Positions 34,505 to 42,764 of a stretch of DNA of 64,000 nt are shown here, piece by piece (the first letter of the stretch is position 1; every line of letters begins with the position of its first letter). The DNA comes from JAEYOM01 sp036260935. Its GTDB lineage: Bacteria > Bacillota > Clostridia > Acetivibrionales > DTU013. Location of the stretch: positions 16,273 to 80,272 of the forward strand of contig DATALQ010000041.1 of NCBI GenBank assembly GCA_036260935.1, in the 5' to 3' direction. Position numbers and translations under genes: made by a program. The notes under the pieces were generated by a model. That model made no database searches and was not told the DNA's origin. It worked only from the letters and a program-made list of their open reading frames with translations.

Positions 34505-35571
34505 GGATACCGTTGGTAAAACGTTTGTCGGCACTCTTCTTTATAGCGGTTTTACTGGTCAGTACCGCGATACCGGCCGCAGCCGCCACCCCGCCGGACA
34601 TAATACATCAGATGACTGTTACCTTGACGCCCCAGCCGGACGGTAGCTTCAACATAAAGTATTATCTGGATTACGAAGCGACCACCGACTTTACATCGGA
34701 CCTGCAATATATAGAAGTAGGGGTCCCGAATACAAATTTCAATATACAGGACTATACAAAACTCCCTCTGATAGCAGATGTAAAAGAGAACATTAATGGC
34801 GGTTCATATGTCCATATCAATTTTTCAAGTCCGCCGAAAGCGGGAGATCGGTTCGAATTGAACTTTTCGGTAATGCAGCGTTCCATGCTGAACAGGGTAG
34901 ATAATGGCGTTTCCTTCCAGTTTAGACCGGCGTGGTTCGATTATGCAGAGGTCAGGGAAATGAAAGTGGTACTGGACACTTCGACGCTGCAGTCGCCGGA
35001 ATTGACCCCGCAGCCCGATGAGACGGGCTCCGGGCAAGCAGTCTGGATCACCAGGGATATAAAGGCCGGTGAAAAAACAAAAACGTATAATGTTGTTTGT
35101 GGTCGTTCCTCCTTCCCCAACCTGAACGAGAATGGCATCGGAGGCAGCACATCAACCGGTTCCGGTTCGTCGGGATATTCTGGAGGCTCGGGAAATGCAT
35201 CCAACGGAGGGACCGGAAGCTACAGCGGCAGTTCGGGCGGCGGAATCGCCGCGGTCGTATTTGTAGTATTCTTCGTACTTATCGTCATTTCAAGGGCTTC
35301 GGGATATTCCGGAAGGCGCAGATATATGAACGGAAGGTTTGGCGGCGGGTATCACGGCGGCATCTTCATAAACAATCCGCATAACTTTCACAGCGGCGGA
35401 GGTGGCGGCGGAAGGCCTTCCTGCGCCTGTGCGTGCGCCTGTGCCTGCGCTTGTGCGGGCGGCGGCCGGGTAGGCTGCTCCGAACGCGGTTACAAAGTGC
35501 TCTGGTGGCTTATCCGCAAGAGGCCGACGGTCTGCGGCTGCAATGCCGGGCAGGAAGCCGGGATCAAGTGA
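34501..35571 (+). CDS. Secreted membrane protein with C-terminal (Cys-Ala)6 tract
   Basis: This 356-residue protein has a signal peptide (about 1-28, ending AAA), a beta-rich extracytoplasmic domain (about 30-205) and a Gly/Ser-rich linker (about 210-245). One membrane helix (about 248-264) is followed by a Gly/His-rich stretch. The tract SCACACACACACAGGGR (about 307-323) is followed by VGCSERG and VCGCN. The repeated Cys codons alternate TGC and TGT, so selection is on protein. Similar CACACA-GGGR-GC tails occur, as far as I recall, in other clostridial membrane proteins. Function is unknown; the adjacent radical SAM enzyme suggests Cys modification. Confidence 0.8.
   Translation: MRIPLVKRLSALFFIAVLLVSTAIPAAAATPPDIIHQMTVTLTPQPDGSFNIKYYLDYEATTDFTSDLQYIEVGVPNTNFNIQDYTKLPLIADVKENINGGSYVHINFSSPPKAGDRFELNFSVMQRSMLNRVDNGVSFQFRPAWFDYAEVREMKVVLDTSTLQSPELTPQPDETGSGQAVWITRDIKAGEKTKTYNVVCGRSSFPNLNENGIGGSTSTGSGSSGYSGGSGNASNGGTGSYSGSSGGGIAAVVFVVFFVLIVISRASGYSGRRRYMNGRFGGGYHGGIFINNPHNFHSGGGGGGRPSCACACACACACAGGGRVGCSERGYKVLWWLIRKRPTVCGCNAGQEAGIK
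35422..35457 (+). repeat. (Cys-Ala)6 coding repeat
   Basis: Twelve codons alternate Cys and Ala (TGC/TGT with GCC/GCG/GCT). The third positions vary, so the unit is a protein-level repeat and not a recent slippage product. Confidence 0.9.
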
Positions 35572-35589
35572 GGCCGGAAGCAGAATAAA

Positions 35590-35750
35590 GGCGGAACATA
35601 AACTGAAGAAAGATTAAAGAAAGATTGAACATAGTCTGAACATAGGTTGATTAAAACTGAACGAAGACCGAACATAGATTGAACAAAGATTAATTAAAGA
35701 CTGATCAAAGACTGAAAGAAAACAGAGCAAAGCAACGAGACCGGGAAACC
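35590..35750. repeat. Degenerate short repeats (GATTGAACAAA-like) upstream of the YbaK/ProX gene
   Basis: Purine-rich, A+T-rich sequence with about twelve imperfect 10-12-bp units such as AGATTGAACA, AGACTGATCA and AAACTGAACG. There is no open frame. It fills the gap between the (Cys-Ala)6 gene and the next gene. Confidence 0.6.
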
Positions 35751-35778
35751 GGATAAATACTTACTACATGGAGCGATT

Positions 35779-36354
35779 ATGGACACAATTGACAATAAAA
35801 TGAAGTTAATGCACGGAAGACCGTCCGACAATGGACGCCTGGCAAAAGAGACAGCCACCTATGACCTGCTTTACACGCTTGATATACCTTTTGAAAGGGT
35901 CGATCACCGCGCCGCGGGATCCTATGACGACTGCGAAGACATAGAATCGGTACTGGGCGTAGAGATCTGCAAGAACCTGTTTCTCTGCACCCAGTCCAAA
36001 ACGGATTTTTACCTGCTGATGATGCCCGGAAGAAAGAAATTCGTTACAAAGGACGTATCGAAGCAGATCGGCAGTTCGAGACTCTCCTTCGCAGACGCTG
36101 CCGCTATGGAGAAATACCTGAATATTACACCGGGTTCGGTCAGTGTGCTTGGGCTGATGAACGATACCGAACATAAGGTCCGACTTCTGATCGACAATGA
36201 AATCGCCGAATCGGAATACGTAGGCTGTCACCCGTGCATCAACACCTCCAGCCTGAAAATAAGGACTAAAGACATTTTTGAGAGATTCCTTACATATACG
36301 GGGCACAAGCCCCTAATAGTCGAACTGAGGGATCCGGTCCGGGAGGACTCCTGA
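35779..36354 (+). CDS. YbaK/ProX-family aminoacyl-tRNA deacylase
   Basis: This 191-residue stand-alone editing domain resembles ProX/PrdX, which hydrolyses Ala-tRNA-Pro. Signatures are YDLLYTLDIPFERVDH, GVEICKNLFLCTQSK, the catalytic-site Lys in GRKKFVTKDVSKQ, and GSVSVLGLMND followed by VGCHPCINTSSLKI. It probably removes mischarged amino acids from tRNA-Pro. It is a single gene facing the GAF kinase. Confidence 0.88.
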   Translation: MDTIDNKMKLMHGRPSDNGRLAKETATYDLLYTLDIPFERVDHRAAGSYDDCEDIESVLGVEICKNLFLCTQSKTDFYLLMMPGRKKFVTKDVSKQIGSSRLSFADAAAMEKYLNITPGSVSVLGLMNDTEHKVRLLIDNEIAESEYVGCHPCINTSSLKIRTKDIFERFLTYTGHKPLIVELRDPVREDS

Positions 36355-36381
36355 AAAAATTCATCGAAGATACTGAAACTG

Positions 36382-37701
36382 TTACTGCAGGGGTATCTCA
36401 ATATGCATTCTCGTACCTTTGCCGGGTGCAGAGTCAAGCGACATGCTTCCCCTGTTCAGTTCCACTCGCTCGTGGATGCCCTGCAGACCGAAGCCACCCT
36501 TTAATTTGTCGAATGTTCTGGTTTTTAGTTCTTCGACATCAAAGCCCTTCCCGTCATCAGCTATGGTAAGCTTGATGTATGCCTTTGTAATTGTCAGCTT
36601 GATTTTGATATTTTCAGCCTCTGCATGCTTTTTTACATTTGAAATAGCTTCCTGAACTATCCTGAATAAGGCTGAGGTCAGATAATATTCTATCCTTGAA
36701 TCCTCGCCGGAATAAGAAAATTTGATGTTGATACTATTTGATACGGAGAAGGTTTCAATATACCTTTGAATGGCGTATATAATCCCATCGTCCAGGTATG
36801 AAGGCTTAAGGTCGTAAATAATAGTCCTTATCTCATCAACCACAGAGTGTATTGAACCGTCGAGGCTGCTCATCTCGGATATAAGCCTGTCCATATTTCC
36901 GTCAGCTAAAAATTTCTTGCATAATTTAACCACGAAAGAGAGGTTAACAGCGGATTGCGCAGGGCCGTCATGGATTTCACGCGCTATTCTTTTTCTTTCC
37001 TCTTCATGGGCCTTCATGATTTTCCTGCTGAGATAAATGAGCTGGCTGTTCTGCTGTTTATATTCCTGAAGCAGGCTCTCCATATCCTTGTAAAGCTTGC
37101 TGTTTTCCAACGCGACTGCAGCCTGTCCGGCAAGAGAATTCATAATTAGTTCGTCTTCATCGGTAAAAGGAAGAATCTCATCGGCGGCATTTTTTTTGCG
37201 ATAATCTATTATGGTATCCCGGGTCTTCTTTTTGTTAATTAGCTGAATAACACCTGTTATATCATTATCACGGTTTTTCATGGGTATGGAAAGTACTGAT
37301 TTTGTACGATAGCCTGTGTTCAGATCAAAACTTTTATCGTGTTTGTACTCAACTTCATCGCCAATTATATAGGCATCGTTTATCCTGAGGGACTCTCCCG
37401 AGATAACTGTATAACCGAATATACTCTTTTTTGACACAGGTACGGCAAAGTCCTGCAGGCTGATCTCCAAACTTGTATTCCTTGTAATGGCAAATTTAAG
37501 AAGCTTCCCTTGAGTTGAACCGTTTCTGATATGCGACCAGTCACCGGATTTTTTATCTACAACGATATATATCGTACCTGCATCTGCTGAAGTAAGCTTT
37601 ATACTGCTGTTTATTATCTTTTCAAACAGCTTCAAAGTATCCTTTTCGGATGAAAGGGATATGCCTATGCCGTTGAATTCCTTTAAAATATCATTTAGCA
37701 T
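36382..37701 (-). CDS. GAF-domain sensor histidine kinase (NarL/HisKA_3 type)
   Basis: This 439-residue cytoplasmic kinase has no membrane segment. A GAF domain (about 20-190; ADAGTIYIVVDKKSG, RTKSVLSIPMKNRDNDITGVIQLINK) is followed by a coiled coil and the HisKA_3 box ERKRIAREIHDGPAQSAV with the phosphoacceptor His. The ATPase domain has LFRIVQEAISNVKKHAEA, DDGKGFD and GGFGLQGIHERV. Kinases of this class pair with LuxR-type regulators, but none is adjacent. It is divergent from the cyclase gene across 167 bp. Start follows GGAGG. Confidence 0.88.
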   Translation of the reverse strand: MLNDILKEFNGIGISLSSEKDTLKLFEKIINSSIKLTSADAGTIYIVVDKKSGDWSHIRNGSTQGKLLKFAITRNTSLEISLQDFAVPVSKKSIFGYTVISGESLRINDAYIIGDEVEYKHDKSFDLNTGYRTKSVLSIPMKNRDNDITGVIQLINKKKTRDTIIDYRKKNAADEILPFTDEDELIMNSLAGQAAVALENSKLYKDMESLLQEYKQQNSQLIYLSRKIMKAHEEERKRIAREIHDGPAQSAVNLSFVVKLCKKFLADGNMDRLISEMSSLDGSIHSVVDEIRTIIYDLKPSYLDDGIIYAIQRYIETFSVSNSINIKFSYSGEDSRIEYYLTSALFRIVQEAISNVKKHAEAENIKIKLTITKAYIKLTIADDGKGFDVEELKTRTFDKLKGGFGLQGIHERVELNRGSMSLDSAPGKGTRMHIEIPLQ

Positions 37702-37868
37702 TCAGGCCTCCATTGCCGCCTCCACTGCGCATTCATCTGTACGCTTTTAACAGCATATATTGGATCTATCTTTTTTACATTTATTTGTCGATAAATATAA
37801 TGATTATATACCTATGTAACTACAGTATATGATAAATTTTTTCCTTTTTCAATCATACTAAAATACGG

Positions 37869-40800
37869 GTGAGGATTTTGATTTGCTTTAACTGCGGACT
37901 TAAACTCAATAGTGAAAATGATAGTGAATGCCGGTTCTGCGGGGTTAAATTCGCGGGCAGGTGTTCGGCGTGCGGCTTTCCGAATCCTCAGACTGCAAGG
38001 TTCTGCTTTAATTGCGGAAACAGGGTGTCAGACCCCGAACGGTTAAGCTCTGTCGAAAATTTCGGAAAGCTGGCTGAAAGCAGAAAAAATGTAGCCGTTA
38101 TGTTTGCAGATGTTTCCGGGTTTACAGCGCTTTCAGAAAAACTTGATCCGGAAGAGGTCCGTGAAATCATCAATGAATGCTTCAATTACATAACCAGCCC
38201 GGTTTACGAGCTGGGAGGCACTATCGACAAGTATATAGGCGATTGTGTAATGGTGCTTTTCGGTGCCAGATATACGCATACCGACGATGCTAAAAGAGTG
38301 GTAATGTGTGCAATGAAAATGATGAACCTGGTTCAGGAATTTTCGACAAACATGCTCTCTTCAAAAGGGGTCAGACTGAATTTGTCAATAGGAATAAATT
38401 ACGGTCTTGTTGTCACGGGAGGTGTCGGGAATTACTTCGACCGGGACTATACAGTAATGGGCGATATAGTAAACACAGCTCAGAGGCTGCAGATCAGCGC
38501 GGGAGAAGGGGTAATACTCGTTTCGGAATCGGTGTATGCGGAGACCAGAGACAAATTCGAATATTCGGAACCGATTGAAGTTAAAGTCAAGAATAAGGAA
38601 AAACCGGTCAGTTGCTACAGTCCCATGAGAATAAACTCCGAATATTTCTACGACAAGGAGCTTTCTTTTATTGAAAGAGGTAAGGAAATAGGGGTATTGA
38701 ACGCGATTTTCAATGAAGCTCTGAATACAGGACTGAAATACGCATTTGTTACCGGCGAGGCGGGTCTTGGAAAGACAAGACTTTTAAAGGAATTTACATA
38801 TAAATTGGGTAACGATCTGAAAAAGGTTTGGGTGGAATGTGACGCCATTTCCCGGAACAGATCCTACAGCCTGATCTCAGGGGTACTGGCAGGCATTATG
38901 AATATAAATTCCATGGACAGCGTGAATATGAGAAAGCACAGGCTCATTTCTTTCCTGGACTATATTCTTTCAGATTACACTGATGAAGAAATAAAGCGTA
39001 ACTATGATTTTTTGGGGCTTCTTATGGACCTTGAACGGGACAGGGAATTTCAGAGCATTTTTGAATCAATGAATTACGAAAACATCCTTCGTGAGATATT
39101 GAAGCAGCTCGCATTATTTTTCACAAACCTTTGCCGGAAACACAAGCTGATGCTGATCATAGATGATGCGCACTGGGCGGATAACGGTTCCATCCAGATA
39201 TTGAACGACCTTATGCCCATGATCAGGGATTCAAAAGCAGTGTTTATATTTTCCTCGAGATATGAACTGAAATCATTGCTGCAAACAGAAGTAGACGGCA
39301 GAATCAATATTAGATTAAACGCTCTTTCCAGAGCCGGCGTCAGAAACCTCGTCTGTTCTCTTTTGAATTCCGAAAATGTGGATGAACGGCTTTTCAATTC
39401 AGTACAAAAAATCACAAAAGGCAATCCTTTGTTTATTAAGGAATTGCTGTCCAATATCAAAAGGAATGGCAATTATACAGTTAAAAAAGGGCAGGCATCT
39501 ATTGATGAAAAAGAACTTGGCAAGATGCCTGAAAATATTCAGAAGCTGATAAGCTCCAATATATCTACTCTTGATGGGACGAGCCTTAGAATATTGCAGG
39601 CTGCGTCAGTTATCGGCAAGGAGTTTTCATACTCTCTGGTAAATTATCTTCTGGACAATACCATAACCAGTGAGGACATTGCTGGAATCCCGCTCCAGAT
39701 GAACCTTATCGAACTTAAATCGACTCATACGTCATCCAGAAATATAGATAAAACATACGAGTTTACACATGAGATGGAAAGAGAAGTAATTTACGATAGC
39801 ATACTCAACAAGGATAAGACGGAGCTTCACAAAAAAATCGGTGAATATCTTGAAACAACCTACTCAAAGGATATTGAAAACTATTACGAAGCTATATGTA
39901 TTCATTTTATCAAGGCCAAAATGTACAAAAAAGCGGCAGATTACTATTTCAAGGCTGCTCTGAAGCTGAAGGACGGCTACAATCTCGACAGCTCGCTGGA
40001 ATACTTCGACAAATTCCTGGAGCTTACCGGTACAGGCCAGGGTTATGAGAAATCCTCCGACAGCCGGGTATTTAATGCCTACAAGGAAAAGGGCCATATC
40101 CATATTATAAAGGCCAATTATGACGAAGCCCTGGAACAGATGTACAAGGCTCTGGAGCATGCAATACTGCCGGATGACATAAATCATACAAAAATACAGA
40201 TTGCCGAAGTTTACAAGGATATGGGAAAGCTGGACGATGCAGCGCAGATTATTGACGAGCTGGGGCCAGGAATGCGTGAAGACGGCTTAAATTACGGGAA
40301 ATGGCTGCAGCTGAAATGCAACATACTTAGGATAAAAGGAGATACAGGCGCTCTGTCGCTTGCAAAGAAGGCAGAGAAGGCTTTATTGAAAACAGGCGAT
40401 TACCGGAGCCTTTCCGAGACTATGAAGCATGCCGGTATGATATATTTCATAAAGGGCGATATCGACAATGCCCTTTCATACATGAACAAATCATATAAAT
40501 ATGCTGAGAAGAACAGACTGCTTGAAATAATGGCAAGGGTATCGGGCGATCTAGGCATCATATACCACTCTACAGGAATGATATCCAAAGCTCAGGAATT
40601 CTTTAACAAATCTCTGGATATTTCTAAAAAGCTTTCATATCAGCGAGGTGTAATAGCTGCATGTATCAACCTGGGAATATTGTACCTGGATAATGGATTT
40701 TTTGTATCAGCCCGGAATTTATTCGACGAATCCCTTGAAATATCAAAGGAAATTGGTTCGAAGCTTTATGAATGCGCAAGTCTGACAAATCTCGGTGACA

Positions 40801-41399
40801 TAGCCTATGAGACCGGTGAATTTGAAACGGCACAGCGATATTATGATGCTTCTCTTCACCTTGCAAGGATTTTAAAGGCACCAGTAGAGGAAGGTATCAA
40901 TTATTTAGGTATTGCAAGGATTTATTTGAAATATGAAAGGTATAAGGAAGCTGCAGAATTGATTGAGTCCGCCCGCGGCCTGTTTGAAGAGGCTGATGAG
41001 CTTGTCAGCCTTGGTGACTGCCATATGTACGAAGGCTTCCTTGAACAGCAGGCAGGCAGCTTTGAGTTGGCACTGGGGCATTATGACAAGGCAGCGGAGA
41101 TATTCAACGAATGCAGAAACGAGAGGAAAATGCTGAAGACAATGCGGTATAAGGCCGGCCTGCTTCTGAAAAAGGGCCTTTATGAGGATGCGGCCCGATT
41201 GTTTGACACTGCAATTTCCATTGCCGAAAAGCTGGCAAGTGATTATGAGTCTGCAAAATGCTGGTTTGGCAAGTTCAAGGTTTTAAAGGCTGAAGGCAAT
41301 GATACTGAAGCTGCTGCCGCCCTTGAAAAGGCTGCAGCATATATAAGGAAGGTGGATGCCTGCCGCTGGACCGGTATAATAACAGACAGCAAAAAATAG
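37869..41399 (+). CDS. Zinc-ribbon / class III adenylate cyclase / AAA ATPase / TPR protein
   Basis: This protein of about 1176 residues has four modules. Zinc ribbons (about 5-52) show four Cys pairs (CFNC, CRFC, CSAC, CFNC). A class III cyclase domain (about 72-235) has metal Asp residues in FADVSGFT and YIGDCVMVLFG, Lys and Asp adenine-recognition residues in GTIDKYIGD and DRDYTVMGD, and the VNTAQRLQ transition-state motif, so it looks catalytically complete. A STAND-type ATPase follows (Walker A TGEAGLGKT at about 297, Walker B LMLIIDDAHWAD). About twelve TPR units occupy roughly 690-1170. No ATG start exists: GTG 37869 is used, and a TTG at 37878 is possible. Confidence 0.85.
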   Translation: MRILICFNCGLKLNSENDSECRFCGVKFAGRCSACGFPNPQTARFCFNCGNRVSDPERLSSVENFGKLAESRKNVAVMFADVSGFTALSEKLDPEEVREIINECFNYITSPVYELGGTIDKYIGDCVMVLFGARYTHTDDAKRVVMCAMKMMNLVQEFSTNMLSSKGVRLNLSIGINYGLVVTGGVGNYFDRDYTVMGDIVNTAQRLQISAGEGVILVSESVYAETRDKFEYSEPIEVKVKNKEKPVSCYSPMRINSEYFYDKELSFIERGKEIGVLNAIFNEALNTGLKYAFVTGEAGLGKTRLLKEFTYKLGNDLKKVWVECDAISRNRSYSLISGVLAGIMNINSMDSVNMRKHRLISFLDYILSDYTDEEIKRNYDFLGLLMDLERDREFQSIFESMNYENILREILKQLALFFTNLCRKHKLMLIIDDAHWADNGSIQILNDLMPMIRDSKAVFIFSSRYELKSLLQTEVDGRINIRLNALSRAGVRNLVCSLLNSENVDERLFNSVQKITKGNPLFIKELLSNIKRNGNYTVKKGQASIDEKELGKMPENIQKLISSNISTLDGTSLRILQAASVIGKEFSYSLVNYLLDNTITSEDIAGIPLQMNLIELKSTHTSSRNIDKTYEFTHEMEREVIYDSILNKDKTELHKKIGEYLETTYSKDIENYYEAICIHFIKAKMYKKAADYYFKAALKLKDGYNLDSSLEYFDKFLELTGTGQGYEKSSDSRVFNAYKEKGHIHIIKANYDEALEQMYKALEHAILPDDINHTKIQIAEVYKDMGKLDDAAQIIDELGPGMREDGLNYGKWLQLKCNILRIKGDTGALSLAKKAEKALLKTGDYRSLSETMKHAGMIYFIKGDIDNALSYMNKSYKYAEKNRLLEIMARVSGDLGIIYHSTGMISKAQEFFNKSLDISKKLSYQRGVIAACINLGILYLDNGFFVSARNLFDESLEISKEIGSKLYECASLTNLGDIAYETGEFETAQRYYDASLHLARILKAPVEEGINYLGIARIYLKYERYKEAAELIESARGLFEEADELVSLGDCHMYEGFLEQQAGSFELALGHYDKAAEIFNECRNERKMLKTMRYKAGLLLKKGLYEDAARLFDTAISIAEKLASDYESAKCWFGKFKVLKAEGNDTEAAAALEKAAAYIRKVDACRWTGIITDSKK

Positions 41400-41520
41400 T
41401 ATCAAGGTCCTATAACTTTCTTATAAAATAGGTACAATACACCATTCTTATGAAACCCGGCCGGGTGGTAAAATATTACTGGAGAGAGTAATAAAAACCG
41501 ATTTAATATGGAGGTGTAGT

Positions 41521-41940
41521 ATGTTTAAGAAATTAACGGTTATGCTTGTACTGCTGATGCTTATATTTTCAACAATTCCGGCATATGCCGCAGGACACGG
41601 TACTGTCAATGTACAAAAGCCTATTATATACCAAAGCACAATAACCGTTGATCAACATGGCGGAGTTTATAATGTAGGGTTTGCAACTATTAAATTTCCC
41701 AGAGGCTTTATTGATGACAACCAGCTTCCCGTTACAATTAAAGTGGAAATTTCAGCAGTTAACGGTGTGCCCGGAATAGAATTCACCCCGGATATACCGT
41801 ATTTCAACAAGAATGTAACGATAATGGTTCACAAGTATAACGGGCTGCTGTATGACAGTACTTCAAGAAGGAACATACTGGTTCATGTGGATAATCAGAA
41901 ATTATCGGTTAGACATTTCTCGCGGTATGCATTTTCATAA
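41521..41940 (+). CDS. Small secreted protein, ZU5-like beta domain (tentative)
   Basis: This 139-residue protein has a signal peptide (MFKKLTVMLVLLMLIFSTIPAYAA, cleavage after about 24). The mature part is all-beta by pattern: GGVYNVGFATIKFPRGFIDDN, VTIKVEISAV, FNKNVTIMVHKY. The order of a glycine-rich start, a PxG-like turn and paired strands recalls ZU5 domains, but this is weak. The start follows GGAGGTG, and a terminator follows the gene. Confidence 0.65.
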   Translation: MFKKLTVMLVLLMLIFSTIPAYAAGHGTVNVQKPIIYQSTITVDQHGGVYNVGFATIKFPRGFIDDNQLPVTIKVEISAVNGVPGIEFTPDIPYFNKNVTIMVHKYNGLLYDSTSRRNILVHVDNQKLSVRHFSRYAFS

Positions 41941-41958
41941 TATTCACTGTTAAAATGG

Positions 41959-41990
41959 GCCTCCTCGACGAAAGTCCAGGAGGCTTTTTT
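41959..41990 (+). terminator. Rho-independent terminator
   Basis: GCCTCCT/AGGAGGC with an inner GAC-GAAA-GTC stem-loop is followed by TTTTTT. Confidence 0.92.
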
Positions 41991-42016
41991 AAACAGCAAA
42001 TACGGCGGTGTAAGGT

Positions 42017-42706
42017 ATGGCATTTTATTATTTATTACTGGGGCATCTAATAGGTGACTTCGTACTACAAACAGATAAAATCGCAGAAAATAAGGGCCTA
42101 CGCTGGAAATGGAACTTATTACATGTCCTTGCTGTCACTTTTTGCATCCTGATCTTTTCATATAGCTTCGGTACTCCGCTAATTTCTCTTGTCTTGCTAA
42201 ATGGCGTTTTGCATTTTGTCCTTGATTTTCATAAGAAATCTATAATAGGCATTTTACACTTATCAGAGCTGCAAGGCTTTCTATTTGACCAGCTTCTTCA
42301 TATTCTGCTGCTTTTTTTGTTTTCACAGGCAGCAGATTGCGGAGCTGTACAATTGCTCGATTATAAAACGGTCAGGCTGCTTATTGTTCTTGTCCTTGTG
42401 ACCTCCTTCTCGGCAGTCTTTACCCAATTTATATTGTCCGCTATATTTCCCCGTACGGACAACAGCTTTTTCAAGGAAGGTGAAAAGCATGTGGGCATAC
42501 TCACAAGGCTTTATGTATCAGTAGTTTTTTATCTGGCCTTTGTTATTTCGCCTTTTTATCTTTTACTCCTTATGGTTGCGGCAGTAATCTTTTTTATGCA
42601 ATTCAAACTGAAATGGAATAAATGGATGAGCCAATCACATCTTTTGGCCAAACTACTGCTGGATACGGCTATTTCAGCTGTCTGTACGCTGTTTATAATC
42701 TTCTGA
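42017..42706 (+). CDS. DUF3307 membrane protein
   Basis: This 229-residue protein has about six membrane segments. The N-terminal LLLGHLIGDFVLQTDKIAENKG and NLLHVLAVTFCIL, and the LNGVLHFVLDFHK stretch, match the DUF3307 family, whose function is unknown. It is a single gene starting 27 bp after the preceding terminator's T-run. Confidence 0.8.
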   Translation: MAFYYLLLGHLIGDFVLQTDKIAENKGLRWKWNLLHVLAVTFCILIFSYSFGTPLISLVLLNGVLHFVLDFHKKSIIGILHLSELQGFLFDQLLHILLLFLFSQAADCGAVQLLDYKTVRLLIVLVLVTSFSAVFTQFILSAIFPRTDNSFFKEGEKHVGILTRLYVSVVFYLAFVISPFYLLLLMVAAVIFFMQFKLKWNKWMSQSHLLAKLLLDTAISAVCTLFIIF

Positions 42707-42764
42707 ACGAGACCCTGATATAGATTGTAGCCGGCTTGTGGCAATGACCGTATAAACGGCATAT

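Noticed and set aside
37869..37880. Frameshifted or truncated start of the cyclase gene
   Set aside because: No ATG or good ribosome site is present, but the zinc-ribbon N-terminus is complete from the GTG, so a non-ATG start is more likely than damage.
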